Source: Metaphire vulgaris (lineage: Eukaryota > Annelida > Clitellata > Crassiclitellata > Megascolecidae). Taken from it: a DNA stretch of 64,000 nt. The stretch lies in assembly GCA_018105865.1 (NCBI GenBank), contig CM030867.1, positions 5,063,369-5,127,368 on the forward strand, given 5' to 3'. Under the pieces are notes generated by a model. The model had not been told where the DNA came from, did no database searches, and saw only the letters and a program-made list of their open reading frames with translations. Positions 46,078-56,070 of the stretch are shown piece after piece. The position numbers were made by a program, and so were the translations under genes. The number at the start of each line of letters is the position of its first letter. The stretch's first letter is position 1.

Positions 46078-47074
46078 TCACTTGTTTTTCAATCTTCCCC
46101 GCAATTTCTGTTGCCTTTTCTTTGATTTTATCTCTATCCCATTGTATATTTAATTGTTTTTTCGTGTTTATATATTTCAGTTGTATTCTCACCTTCATTA
46201 CTACCAAGTTGTGATCTGTGTCTGCATCTGCTCCCGGGTAAGCTCTCGCATTTTTACAGTTTCTATATCGTCCATTTACCATAATGTAGTCTATTTGGTA
46301 TCTTGCTATGTCTCCCGGCATCTTCCATGTATATATTCTTCTCTTTTCGTTTTTAAACCAAGTGTTTGCTATCATCATGTTTCTTAACTTGCAGAATTCA
46401 ATTAGTTTTTCTCCTCTTTCATTTCTAACCCCCATCCCATACTCTCCCGCCACATTTCCTTCTCTTCCTTTTTCCACTACTGCATTCCAATCACCCATCA
46501 AAACACAAAAATGTGTAGCTCTTATCCTCTCGATTTTCTCCTCTAGATACTCATAAATTTCATGCACTTCTTCTTCAGTATGTGTTGTTGTTGGCATATA
46601 TACCTGTATAATTGTCAGATTTACCGGCTCCGCTTCTATTGTCACCATTATCACTCTGTCTTCATATCTCTCTATGTTTGTTATGTTTCTGCTCAATTCC
46701 TTCTTTAGGAGTAATGCCACCCCTCTCTGCCTCTCTTTTCCTCCCGCATAAATAACCCTGATCTTCTCCGTCTCCTCATCTGTTATATTACTGGTGAACT
46801 CGCCTCCTTCTTTCCATCTCACCTCTGCCAAGCCCAATATGTCCAATCGCGCCTTTCTCATTTCCTGTATGATATTTGCTGGCTTCCCAGGTTGTAACAT
46901 ACTTCTAATATTCCACGTTCCAATTTTTAGCTTTTTCTGTTTTCCACAGGGGTTTCGCTTGTTGACGACCTTGGAAGCCCTGTTACTCCCACTGCCGGAC
47001 GCGTCTCCACCAACTAAGTCAGTGGCTCCGTTAACGTCGTTCGCTGATTTCTCTTTTACTGGATACATTTGCAC
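46076..47074 (-). pseudogene. RTE endonuclease (APE-type), domain intact, no RT
   Basis: From MQMYPVKEKSAND the frame runs through the complete endonuclease: KIGTWNIRSMLQPGK, GLAEVRWKEGG (catalytic Glu), LTIIQVYMPTTTH, CVLMGDWNAVV, ARYQIDYIMVN and DADTDHNLVVMKV with the SDH-like TDH. The frame then runs into (TA)n and reads IYIYIY, which is an artefact of the insertion site. The nuclease would nick target DNA in RTE transposition. The domain is undamaged but cut off from any RT by the inversion. Confidence 0.82.
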
Positions 47075-47384
47075 TAGGGATGTTAGTCAAGGTCGGTTCC
47101 CAGTTCCTTCCCTGCGGTGTTTTTCTGGAGACACCATCTCTCTGTCTAAGCGCTCACCGCAGAGTTTAGCCTGCTCTTTGGCAGTTTTCCGGGAGGTACC
47201 ACGAGGAGGTACTGCGGCGAGCTTTCGTACGAAAGGCTATACCAACCGAGAGGTCTTCTACTCATCAGAGCTGCCTCTCCTCTCCTTTCGCCCCCGTAAG
47301 GGCTAGCTGGTGATCGATTTGTCCTCGGTCTCTAGGACCTCTTCATCGATACTTGGACGCATCGCACGATTACCCCCCCCCCCC

Positions 47385-47900
47385 AGGACACAGGAGAGAC
47401 AACGGAAGAAAGATGGGAAAAACTAAAATCTGTGGTAGTAAGAGAACTAGAGCAAGAAGTAGGAAGGAAGAAAAGAAGGAAAGCTAAAAAGCCATGAGTG
47501 ACAAATGAAATGATAGAAGGCATGGAGCAGAAAAGAAAATGGAAGATGCAGAACACAGAATATGCAAAAAAAGAATATAGGAGACTAAATAACCAGCTGC
47601 GAAGATCAACAGAAAAGGCGATAGCAAAGGAAGCTTTTTACAAGAGAAAGGAGCTGATGCAAAGTAAACTAAAACTAAACCTAAAAAAGAGATTGGTAAA
47701 AACATTGATTTGGAGTGTGGCGTTGTATGGGGCGGAGGCGTGGACAATGAGAAAGAAGATATAAAACGATTAGAGGCTTGAGAAAGATGATGTTGGAGTG
47801 GATGATGAATAAAGGATATCAGGAACTCAAAGAAGAAGCAAGCAATCGATCGGAGTGGAGAAACTGGATACCTGGACCTGTCGAGAGACAGAAACACTGA

Positions 47901-47902
<2 letters not shown>
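47385..47902 (+). pseudogene. RTE linker and C-terminal part, RT core deleted
   Basis: It reads TTEERWEKLKSVVVRELEQE, a stop, VTNEMIEGMEQKRKWKMQN, KEYRRLNNQLRRSTEKAIAK and then LKKRLVKTLIWSVALYGAEA. The last block normally lies several hundred residues after the first ones, so the RT catalytic region is missing. It ends at (TA)n. Confidence 0.8.

Positions 47903-47955
<53 letters not shown>
47903..47955. repeat. (TA)n right of the RTE LINE
   Basis: About 26 TA units directly after the 3' end of the RTE LINE; either the far side of the target tract or a tail of the element. Confidence 0.95.
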
Positions 47956-47958
<3 letters not shown>

Positions 47959-48035
47959 GTTTAATATAAATATGTATTTTATAAGGATGAATTGTGTAGT
48001 GCTAGAGTAGTATGCGACCACTCCACTCTTGAGTT

Positions 48036-48218
48036 AAGGGTACTTTCCCGTTATCCGGACCCCAGTGAAGAGATATTAAGAAATCTTGAGGGTTAGGGTT
48101 AGGGTAAGAGTGTGGGTTAAGTTTAGGTTAAAACCCTAACCATCACCCTAACTTTTACTCTAACCCTAAGCATTTTTAATATCTCTTCACTGGGTTCTGG
48201 ATAACGGGAAAGTACCCC
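48036..48218. mobile_element. Foldback element with TTAGGG-like stems
   Basis: Arms of about 85 bp are imperfect reverse complements. The outer parts read GGTACTTTCCCGTTATCC and CCAGTGAAGAGATATTAA; the inner parts are runs of GGGTTAGGGTTAGGGT facing CCCTAACTTT/CCCTAAGC. The centre is near 48125-48130. No coding capacity. The telomere-like motif is part of the stem, not a plain interstitial telomere. Confidence 0.75.
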
Positions 48219-49979
48219 TTCTTGACGTATTTGACTGCATTCCGTGCGTACTGTTTACTTGGGTGCGGACAATCACTCGGAGTAGTTGAAGTGGGTGGCT
48301 AGACACCACTAATTCGTAACAGCAATGACTGCGCAAGATGTCAATATACCATGGATTTAATTCGTCGCATCGAGTCTCCTAAATCATGTTCAATCGTGTT
48401 CTTCCAGGAGCTATTATCGTAACTGATGCGTGGCGAGTATATGCCAGTGTTAATCGTATCAGCAATGGGTATGTAGGGGGTGGCTACTCGCGAAGTTATT
48501 GACCCCGTATATAAAGGGGTTGGCTACTCACTAGGCTATTGACCCCGGTGCATGCAGACATCCACACATCGAATGTCCGTGGATGCAAGCTAAGCGCAAT
48601 CTTCATTACCACAATCTAGAGCTAGCCGTGAACTATTTTGGCTTTTCAAAGGCGAAGAAGCTACAAGTTGCATGTTTTAGACAGTATCTAGTGGCATTTA
48701 CAACTTATGAATTTGTTTGTGTTTTCAGCTACAGTAGGTGTTTAAATAAGACGTCAACGCATCACACGACTGGATTTTGCTATTGGTTTAATTCACGAGG
48801 GTGCTTTAAGTGATAGTTGTTCTCAGGCTATAATAAATCTGTCTCTTGGTTGGGCTGGCCTAAAGGACTCGTGTAGATTGACAAGAGGTCCGATAAATTT
48901 ATGACGCCATGTTTCGTTGAGCTGACTAGAAACTGCTTGCTATTGATTTATGACCTTCCTTTCACGTACAATTTAAACACTGCATCATAAATAAATCAAA
49001 CCGAATCAGTGTCGTGTCTCTGGCCTAGCACATTGCATCCGATACGTAATCATGGAAGGATCGATTCGAGGAGGGGCTGAGCAAGGGATCCAAGAGTTTG
49101 AAGTCTGTAGCATAAAGCATGCTAAATCATGCCAGATGCCCAGCAGCTATCGTATCTTTTCAGCCATCTCACACGTTGCCGTTACTGACGAAGACGGGTC
49201 TTTTACGGTAACTAGCCATCTGTTCTCGGTCACATAGCTTCCGTGGTTGTAACCACAGAATATCAGTCACCATACCATGCTGCAGTGGATGATTGACAGT
49301 TTGATCGGCGAGACACACCCTCACCTTAAGAAACCAGCCATTCAGAAAGCGAGGCGCTTAAAAAGTGCCTGTAGAAGACATCAGCGCGTGACGATTATTT
49401 AACGACTGGACGGATGTCAGGCATTGCGCATGCGCAAGTGACGTTCTTTTGTCTTACTATTTGAACGGCCACTTTCTTTAGTTTTGCAGAGTCCTTAGTT
49501 GAGCGTCACAGGCACATCGATTGTTCGAATTGTTCATGCTGGCCATGATTGACTCATTTGTTTTGAAAAGCGAAACTTGTCACTAGTGCCGACTTCTTAT
49601 GAGTCGTTTATTTCTAACGAGTTTTCCGAATTTGTTATAAACTTTTTTACAGAAGATTTTAGGAAAACGGTGCCAGAATAGACATATTCTTTGACGTAAG
49701 TATATTGTGTATAAAAAGTATATTATGTATAAAATATGTACGTTATTATGTAAAAATTTTCCATACATGTAAATTGATTTTTTTATAAAATGATATAGAT
49801 ATAATTGCATGCATTCTTGTATTTCACCTTCATTATCGTGTAATATGCCTGACATCTGCAGTTAATAAAATGCAAATGTATACCAGTAATTTGATTAGGA
49901 ATACCAAAGATTCTTCCAGAATATTAGTTGCACTGGAGGACGGCTTTGCTGGTTTTTTGTAGCCAAATAGAGTATTAAA
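48219..49979. other. No gene; one duplicated 30-bp motif
   Basis: A motif 'ggggt(t)ggctactc...attgacccc' occurs twice at about 48478-48509 and 48519-48546. The rest contains no frame with recognisable content. This is the upstream region of the bHLH gene and may hold its regulatory sequence, for which I see no specific sign. Confidence 0.45.
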
Positions 49980-49987
49980 AAGGTCAA

Positions 49988-50239
49988 GGTAGGTCCCGTA
50001 CTCGAGTCCGAGCGTTGGGTTCCGGCGCTTATCTCCGGCCTGGGCAATCAGCGACGCAGGTGGTATAATCCATTAATATGGGCTAGGTTTCCATTACTTT
50101 CCCCAGCCCCACGTTTTACCTCGCAGCTTAATGCTGCTCCTCAGTTTACCACCACCCTCTAGCGAGTAAGGCTGAGTTTCTTGCGGGAATTGAACCCGCG
50201 ACCTTCTGCTCCATCGTCTAGAGTATTAGTGCACTGTAG
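49988..50239 (-). mobile_element. tRNA-derived SINE with 8-bp TSD
   Basis: On the minus strand the head is tRNA-like: 'actctagacgatggagcaga', then GCGGGTTCAATTCCCGC with a B-box and T-stem. A 3' body of about 170 bp follows ('ttactcgctagagggtggtg', 'gaggtaaaacgtggggctgg') and ends 'ctcggactcgagtacgggac'. AAGGTCAA flanks both sides (49980-49987, 50240-50247). The A-box half is missing, so the copy is 5' truncated. It lies about 30 bp upstream of the first ATG of the bHLH frame. Confidence 0.75.
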
Positions 50240-50268
50240 AAGGTCAAAATTAAGAATTCTAAGAAAAT

Positions 50269-51120
50269 ATGACTTGCTTTGAACTTTGTTTTGTCTCTCG
50301 TAGACGCGCAGATATTTCTCTTGCGCTAATAATGGTAACGGTGTCTTACGGAAGTGACTTTGAATTCGGCGTCTTTGCTACAACGTCATTTAACGAAGCT
50401 CATAAAGAAAACTGCAATGACCTGTTCGAGAATTACTCGACATCCATCTATCGCGAATGTCACCGTTCTTTGTCTACCGGGTCCGGACTACCTGAGCGCG
50501 AAACGTTTCTTGTATTCGGCGGACATTTAGAACAAAATTCTTCTGAAATGCCGATGACTCGAGTTGAACAAATAGAAAATCCCTTTGATGCTCTAGCTTC
50601 TGTCGCCCCTTCATTGGAGACTTCGGAATCTTCACATACGTTCGGCTTCTCCTGTTCGGAGCGCTGGAGAAAGCGACTCGCTATTGACAGAGATTTCTCG
50701 GCAGGACGTCGAAGAAAAGCTGCAAACGTGAGAGAGAGAAGGAGAATGAAGACAATCAACGACGCATTTGAGGGCCTTCGCTCTCGCATTCCGGTGAGAC
50801 TGCAGTGGCCAACGTCATCGTCGACATCACTCTCGACGTCGTGCACGTCATCATCTGACTCACGAAAACTGTCGAAAGTACACACTCTGCGGTTGGCCGT
50901 CTGCTACATTCAACATTTAACAAAACTCATCAGGTCAGATGACTTATCAGCATCATCGCCACTTTTATCCTATGTTACATACACTAAGGCTGCAACCAAC
51001 GACGTGAACTCCAGTTTCAACCGCAGTTGCCGCCGATCTGTGGAGCAGCGCAAGGTCTTTATCAGATGTCACAAACGATGGCGACTTTCTTCAACTGGTA
51101 TTGGTGTTTTTATCCAGTAA
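50269..51120 (+). CDS. Ptf1a-like bHLH transcription factor, exon 1
   Basis: A 283-residue frame. The basic region and helix 1 (residues about 147-174: [27 protein letters not shown]) match Ptf1a, whose signature is [13 protein letters not shown]. Helix 2 is [17 protein letters not shown] at 201-217. Near the end, [10 protein letters not shown] resembles the KVIICHR segment that follows the bHLH in Ptf1a. Ptf1a proteins pair with E-proteins and RBPJ to drive pancreas and neuron fate genes. Oddities: a Ser/Thr-rich insertion of about 17 residues in the loop (181-198), and His for the usual Asp/Glu in KV(D)TL. The true start may be M22 (about 50332), because TTTTGTCTCTCGTAG near 50302 looks like a splice acceptor. 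The frame may not end at 51120: see 51212-51337. Confidence 0.8.
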   Translation: MTCFELCFVSRRRADISLALIMVTVSYGSDFEFGVFATTSFNEAHKENCNDLFENYSTSIYRECHRSLSTGSGLPERETFLVFGGHLEQNSSEMPMTRVEQIENPFDALASVAPSLETSESSHTFGFSCSERWRKRLAIDRDFSAGRRRKAANVRERRRMKTINDAFEGLRSRIPVRLQWPTSSSTSLSTSCTSSSDSRKLSKVHTLRLAVCYIQHLTKLIRSDDLSASSPLLSYVTYTKAATNDVNSSFNRSCRRSVEQRKVFIRCHKRWRLSSTGIGVFIQ

Positions 51121-51211
51121 AATATTTATTAACATTCATTATTGAACAATGCGTTTGCAGTTTAACATATCGCATCTAACTTCTCCCTTTCTTTTCATTT
51201 AAGTCTTTTAG

Positions 51212-51337
51212 CATCATGCAAAGACTTGGACGTTGAATAGAAAGACAGCAGGCTTTAAAAGCTATATAAAGCTAGCAAAGCCGTCTGTCGATGATCGCAT
51301 ATCTTCAAGAGACTTCACATTGGAGGCGAATATATAA
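51212..51337 (+). other. Candidate exon 2 of the bHLH gene (Ptf1a C2-like motif)
   Basis: A pyrimidine-rich acceptor (CCCTTTCTTTTCATTTAAG...TTTTAG, AG at 51210-51211) is followed by an open frame HHAKTWTLNRKTAGFKSYIK ending at a TAA at 51335-51337. AKTWT-x3-RK resembles the AKVWTPEDPRK motif that in Ptf1a contacts RBPJ. The problem is phase: the best donors near 51098-51106 (GGTATTG, GGTGTTT) are phase 1, while this frame needs phase 0. It is a hypothesis only. Confidence 0.35.
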
Positions 51338-51949
51338 TTAGATGTCAGCAAGATTCTTAACGAGTGGAGCTCCAAATAGATGAATGACGTCGCCTGACAC
51401 TTCAGAGCTCTTACGAGTCAAGAACTCATCTCATTTGCCTTCGTACAGTACACGCGTCGGTTATTGCGCTGCAGTCATTAATTGTTGGTTATTACCTGCA
51501 CAATTGTGCCGTCGTCACTCTGCAACTATATAGAGTAGATGCATAAGTATAAATTCCGATTCTTTAATTCTCCAGTTACTTACGTTAGCAAATATTCTAT
51601 TGAGACATGCGTGCACTGTCCGCAGTTGCCAACCGTTTTATTGGCAAATTTGAAAAACCATTATGAACAGTTTATCTCATCACAAATCTGCTCCCCAAGA
51701 CTGTCCTTATTCTTTTGACCCAAGTCCAGTCGCCAAGCCTATTGCCATCCTCGGAATTTTTTATCCACAAAATAAAATCTGAGGGCCCTTCAGAGAATGC
51801 AAACTTTCTTGATATGAGTTTATCCAAGACTAGTACTTCATAGGATACAAGATTTCCAAAGTTTTTCTTGACCTTTATCTGTCTATAGAATAGGGAATTA
51901 ATTTTTAAAAATCAGTCTTTTATCTTTAAAACCGTATCATACAATGATT
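51338..51949. other. No gene recognised
   Basis: AT-rich region downstream of the bHLH gene, without recognisable repeats or frames. Confidence 0.4.
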
Positions 51950-52100
51950 CCATATTTGTAAGTCAATGCTTCCCGTGCGTGGTCCCAGTCTCTGGAATTA
52001 ATTTCCAGGATCAATTTGTATAATAAGCGCATTATAATCGTTTCAATGCAGTCTTTAAAACGGACCTGTTTAGATTACAACTGTTGATCCGATTGACCTT
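51950..52100 (+). pseudogene. L2-like LINE C-terminal scrap
   Basis: Frames give SMLPVRGPSLWN and then QSFQCSLKTDLFRLQ, resembling the RGPSLWNSIP and F...LKTYLF end of L2-like LINE proteins. Very short and broken. Confidence 0.45.
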
Positions 52101-52659
52101 TCTGGCTAATTCGGATTTGATTTGGTGAGCCATCGGCTGATGAACTATAGACATTATGAACATTATGTTGTTCCATGGAAATAAATTACGTTGGCTATTT
52201 GCTGTGCATTACCTTTCTAAAAACCTGTCAAATTGTTTTCTTTGCAATTAATTAAGTTGATGCGCCACTTACATACATTGCACGCTTGTCGACTTGCTAA
52301 GGCCGTGAGCTTTCACTGCTGTGAATAATTAGTCGGTAGTAAATTATGTCGGCGCCACTTACAGGCTTTGTACGCAAACGAAGTATGTACGCACGCGTCC
52401 AGTGCCCAAGAGTTCGTGCTCATTCTTCCAGGCTTTGCACGCAGGCTTTTTTTTACTTTTAAACTAATCAAGGGCCAGTTCGAATGTCAGCCAACCATGA
52501 CAATGCTGCTAGCCGAGAATAATTTTCTTCTTTGTGTACCACTTAAAATTACTAATTTTAAACTCGAAATCAATATAAAAGTACTACAGGAGGTGTCCGT
52601 TTCTTTTCCAAAGTTTCCAAGGTCACTTCAGGTGCTCTGTCCAAAGACAGGTTATGAGG

Positions 52660-53492
52660 CTGGGGCACTAGAGCACAATGAACGCGCGGTTGCGTACAAA
52701 CAAAGCAAGCTCGCATTGGCCGCCTGAACGATAAGCCGGTTTCAAATGACGTCTAGGCCACTCGCATACAATGAGCGCCGGCAGAGTGTGGGTGAGTGAG
52801 TGTGAGAACGTGTTCTTTGCGTGATAGATTGTGTTTGCACATTCAATCGTTCTTTCCTTTACCTACTTTCTGATTGCCCAACCAACGATCAGAGAGTCAA
52901 AATAACACAGAGTCGGTTGACTCGCGTGTGCACTTTACTAAAAATGAGTACGATTTAATGATTTTGAGTGAGGTCACTACCCGTCCGATCCTATGGGATA
53001 CAGACTGTGAGAAAAAACCAGCATTATGGCCATACAAAGTCTTTCCCTTGGTGATATACTTCGACGCATTCTAGTGTCTTATTTTGCGATTAGATGTCAT
53101 GTTCAATACGAGATAACAAATATTCAAAGGCGGCAAAATCTATCCTCACAAAATTGTGAAACGACTGTTGGTCTGTCGCTGTAAGTCCCTTGACAAGAGT
53201 ATGATATGCACCGTGCAACTCCCTGCACCTTACCTATGGTCTTACCCATACCCGCTTTCTTTTCGTTGTTTTTTCCAGTGAATAATGCATGTACTGTTAT
53301 AATAGTACAGAAAAAACATCATTCCACGTAAAACGGCGAAATCCACGTCAGCCATTTTCTTTTATGTGCGCTACATCAACGATATGTAGGCGTGGCCTCA
53401 TTTCTGCTTGTAGGGAAAATTTGTCAGGGTGGCGAATGCGTAGGTGCTTTGTTCGTACGCAACCGCTCGTTCAATGAACTCTAGTGGCCCAG
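52660..53492. mobile_element. Non-autonomous TIR element, family A/B (copy A)
   Basis: The left end CTGGGGCACTAGAGCACAAT continues to GAACG, GCGGTTGCGTAC and AACAAAGCA. The right end, reverse-complemented, reads CTGGGCCACTAGAGTTCATT and continues to GAACG, GCGGTTGCGTAC and AACAAAGCA. TIRs are about 55 bp with few changes. The inside has no long frame. A homologous copy lies at 55012-56070 (shared 'atgcgctacatcaac', 'gtaggcgtggcctc', 'ctgattcaccaacca' or close forms). The target-site duplication is not clear. Confidence 0.75.
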
Positions 53493-53494
53493 AC

Positions 53495-53800
53495 CCATTA
53501 TATACTGCAGCGTCGCCATTCCTCTCTTTCTTGAGCTTTTATCTTCAGGGATGAATACTTGTTTTTTTGCCGTTGTGTCGAACACCCACTCCAGCATCGA
53601 TGTTCTTGGTCGCCCTTTCTCAGCTGTCCATTTCATCTTTAATCTAACTTCTAAGTACTACTCTTAGTGGGCATGAATCTTCTCTAAAAAATGCCCTATC
53701 CACTTGTTTTGTCTAGTATTTATTATGCTTTTCTTATCTATTATCCTCTTCCAAACTTCTTCGTTGGTTACTTTTTCCGTCCAGTTGACGTGGTCGCACG
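53495..53800 (-). mobile_element. RTE-like LINE C-terminal fragment
   Basis: The minus strand reads VNWTEKVTNEEVWK, a WIGHFLE-like stretch and GRPRTSMLEWVFDTTA with stops, the usual order of the RTE C-terminus. It begins right next to the end of element copy A. Confidence 0.6.
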
Positions 53801-54105
53801 TCCGATGTTATCGGGCATTTAATAACGGACAATTTGAAAAAAACGTTCATACTGATCCCATTATCGCAACCAACATCAACTACCATTGCAACAAACTCCT
53901 CGTCAGCCATCTTTAAATCGGATGTTGGTGGCCTCGTTTTTTGCAAGAAAACCGGCCGTCTGCGTTAAAACTAGTAAACTTTGACCACGTGCTAAGCCCT
54001 GACGCAATGTCGTCAAGTGACGCCACCGCATTAGAGACGAGTTTTCTATATTTGAGAATCCTGTAATCTCTGCGGGAGTGCTTACGAAGTATTAAGATAG
54101 AGAGG

Positions 54106-54156
54106 AACGAAGCTCATAAAGAAAACTGCAATGACCTGTTCCGAGAATTACTCGAC
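54106..54156 (+). repeat. 51-bp copy of bHLH exon sequence
   Basis: AACGAAGCTCATAAAGAAAA and the following bases to CTCGAC repeat 50392-50441 of the bHLH gene, identical except for one inserted C (CTGTTCCGAG against CTGTTCGAG). The insertion breaks the frame. The flanks on both sides are unrelated to the gene. Confidence 0.85.
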
Positions 54157-54190
54157 TCTTTTCATTTCCAATTTCTTCGCATTCCCTTAG

Positions 54191-55004
54191 AGTGTTGCCA
54201 GTGTGTTTTTTCAACCAGATCTGTTTTTTGGGCCTCATCTGGTTGTTTTGTTTTTTTGGCGGTATCTTTTTTTAAATCTGCGAAATGCATAAAATTGCCT
54301 GATTTATATAGTGAAAGTTAGAAAATTAGTAGTTTTCAGATGTACTCCATGCTGACAACCCATTTTTTGCTTGTCAGAACTCTATTATTAATTGAATAGG
54401 ATAAAGCCTTGACGACGACCTTTTTGTTTTTTGCTTGTCAAGACTTTTTGGAAACGAAGTTACGAAATTTTTCAGGAGTGTCACGATTTTGCGAACCTGG
54501 TTTTTCTGTTTTTTTAAAGGGCACGATCTCTCAAAAAGTTTACTGGTAACACTGTTCCTTAATGCCAAGGTTGCCAGTGTGGGTTTTCCCTACCCAATCT
54601 GGTTTTTTTGGGCCTCGTCTGGTTATTTGGTATTTTTTGGCGGAATCTGTTTTTTTTAAATCTGCGAAAATTAAAAAAATTGCCTGATTTATGCAGTGAA
54701 AGTGAGAAAATTAGGAGTTTTCACAGTTTTCAGCATGTTGAAAAACTCTTTTTTGCTTGCAGAAAGTTTACAAGTTTAAAGTTTACCTCTTTACCTTGCT
54801 TGAAGACGACGATACGAGACGACCTTTTTTGCTCGTGAAGACTTTCTGGAGACGTTGTACTGCGAAATATTCCCACAAATTTTCAGGTTTGTCGCAATTG
54901 TTATGAATTTTATCATCTTTTTCGACCTTTTTGCGAACCTGTTTTTTCTGGGGTTTTTTAAAGGCACGATCTGGTTTTTTTCAAAATGTTCACTGGCAAC
55001 ACTG
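54191..55004. mobile_element. Two tandem MITE-like units with TTGCCAGTG ends
   Basis: Unit 1 (54191-54554) starts AGTGTTGCCAGTGTG and ends ACTGGTAACACTG. Unit 2 (54569-55004) starts GGTTGCCAGTGTGGG and ends CACTGGCAACACTG. Both contain, in order, 'tctggtt.ttt.ggcgg.atct', 'aaatctgcgaaa', 'gcctgattta', 'gacga', and 'gcgaacctg.tttttctg' then 'aaaggcacgatct'. TIRs are about 13 bp and coding capacity is absent. TTAATG lies between the units and after unit 2. Confidence 0.65.
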
Positions 55005-55011
55005 CTTAATG

Positions 55012-56070
55012 CTAGTGTTCTACGTGAGCTCATTGAACGCGCGCTGCGGCTGAACAAAGCGCCCTTGCTTTGGCGCCTGAATTATAAGCCGGTGACTCAT
55101 GATGGTGTTCTACGGGCATACATCGAACGCCGGGTGAGTGAGGAGGTGGCGAGTTGTACGCGGTCTTTGCGGGGAAAATAGTTTTCAACATTCATCCACG
55201 CCTTCACGCACCTGCTTTCTGATTCACCAACCAATAAAATGCGACTTCAACCATGAGAGCGCCAAAACCATGATAAACAAAACAAATTTCTACGTTTTTG
55301 TATCAAAATAGCGAAGTACAAAAGCGAGTTTAACATAAATATTCTAATCGAGGTGGATTCCCGTACGATTGAATGGGATAGTCGATTACAAAGACTGACA
55401 AGAAGCCGTTGAGATGGATTGAAATAGCTGAAAAAGTGCAGTTTACTCCAACTACGTAAATATATATACAACATGCCAATTATACAGAATGATGTACATG
55501 CGGTGCAACGAAAACGGCTTGGAAAATATGTAAATTAAAATGCAAACACTTGAAATAAATGTTGAATTTAATTATTCTATGCATTCAGTCAACTAGTAAT
55601 ACCTCGTGGAACAGTTGTAAAATGTATTGCAAATTTGCAATGTTATAGGGATAGTGCAGTTCTGTGCCAGATGTGCCAGATGAAAACAGGCTTTGCGTTT
55701 AGTCTTATTTCCATCAAAGGCTAACTTAAGTGTTAATTGAAAAACTGATGCTTTGATGCTTTGATTTAAGCATCGAGATGCTTAGTACTTTAATCGTTTT
55801 GTTATAATTTTCTAACGATTGTAATTACCCGAAGGCATCATGGCGATGATGTTATTGGGCTGCGTGTCTGTTGTAATGTTACAACAATCAACATCATTCA
55901 TCTACATAAAACGACAAGACCCTCGTCGACCATTTAATATATGCGCTACATCAACTATTTGTAGGCGTGGCCTCCTTCTTGCTCGTAGGGAAAACCGACT
56001 GGTATCATTCTGCGGGCGCGCTTTGTTCTATGTGAAGCCACTCGTTCAATGAGCTTGCGTAGAACACTAG
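55012..56070. mobile_element. Non-autonomous TIR element, family A/B (copy B)
   Basis: The left end CTAGTGTTCTACGTGAGCTC continues to ATTGAACG; the right end inverted is CTAGTGTTCTACGCAAGCTC and ATTGAACG, a TIR of 28 bp with two changes. The inside is homologous to copy A (52660-53492) but longer. A second block 'gtgttctacgggcatacatc' near 55104 repeats the terminus inside the left arm. Confidence 0.75.

Larger units (their letters stand above)
46076..47902 (+). mobile_element. RTE-like LINE with 5' inversion (twin-priming structure)
   Basis: 46076-47372 is the 5' UTR plus endonuclease on the minus strand. 47385-47902 is the later linker and C-terminal part on the plus strand. They meet head to head at a run of 12 C (47373-47384). 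The inverted piece ends internally, just after the endonuclease, and the sense piece begins in the following linker. This is the arrangement expected from twin priming during target-primed reverse transcription. (TA)n flanks both sides. The sense part also lacks the RT catalytic core (internal deletion after residues KEAFYKRKELMQSKL). Confidence 0.8.

Noticed and set aside
50187..50239. tRNA gene
   Set aside because: Only the anticodon-to-T-arm half is tRNA-like, the acceptor stem and A-box are missing, and a non-tRNA body follows; it is a truncated SINE.
50792..50880. Intron inside the bHLH loop, starting at a good GTGAGA donor
   Set aside because: The next usable AG positions would either remove only 12 bases or delete the start of helix 2; the extra sequence is a multiple of three and open, so I keep it as coding.
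52368..52727. 119-residue plus-strand frame
   Set aside because: It straddles the left end of element copy A and shows no family motif.
53289..53477. 62-residue frame similar to one at 55840-56052 (shared CATSTICRRGL)
   Set aside because: The similarity is explained by the two copies of the same non-coding TIR element; frames are short and end in the TIR.
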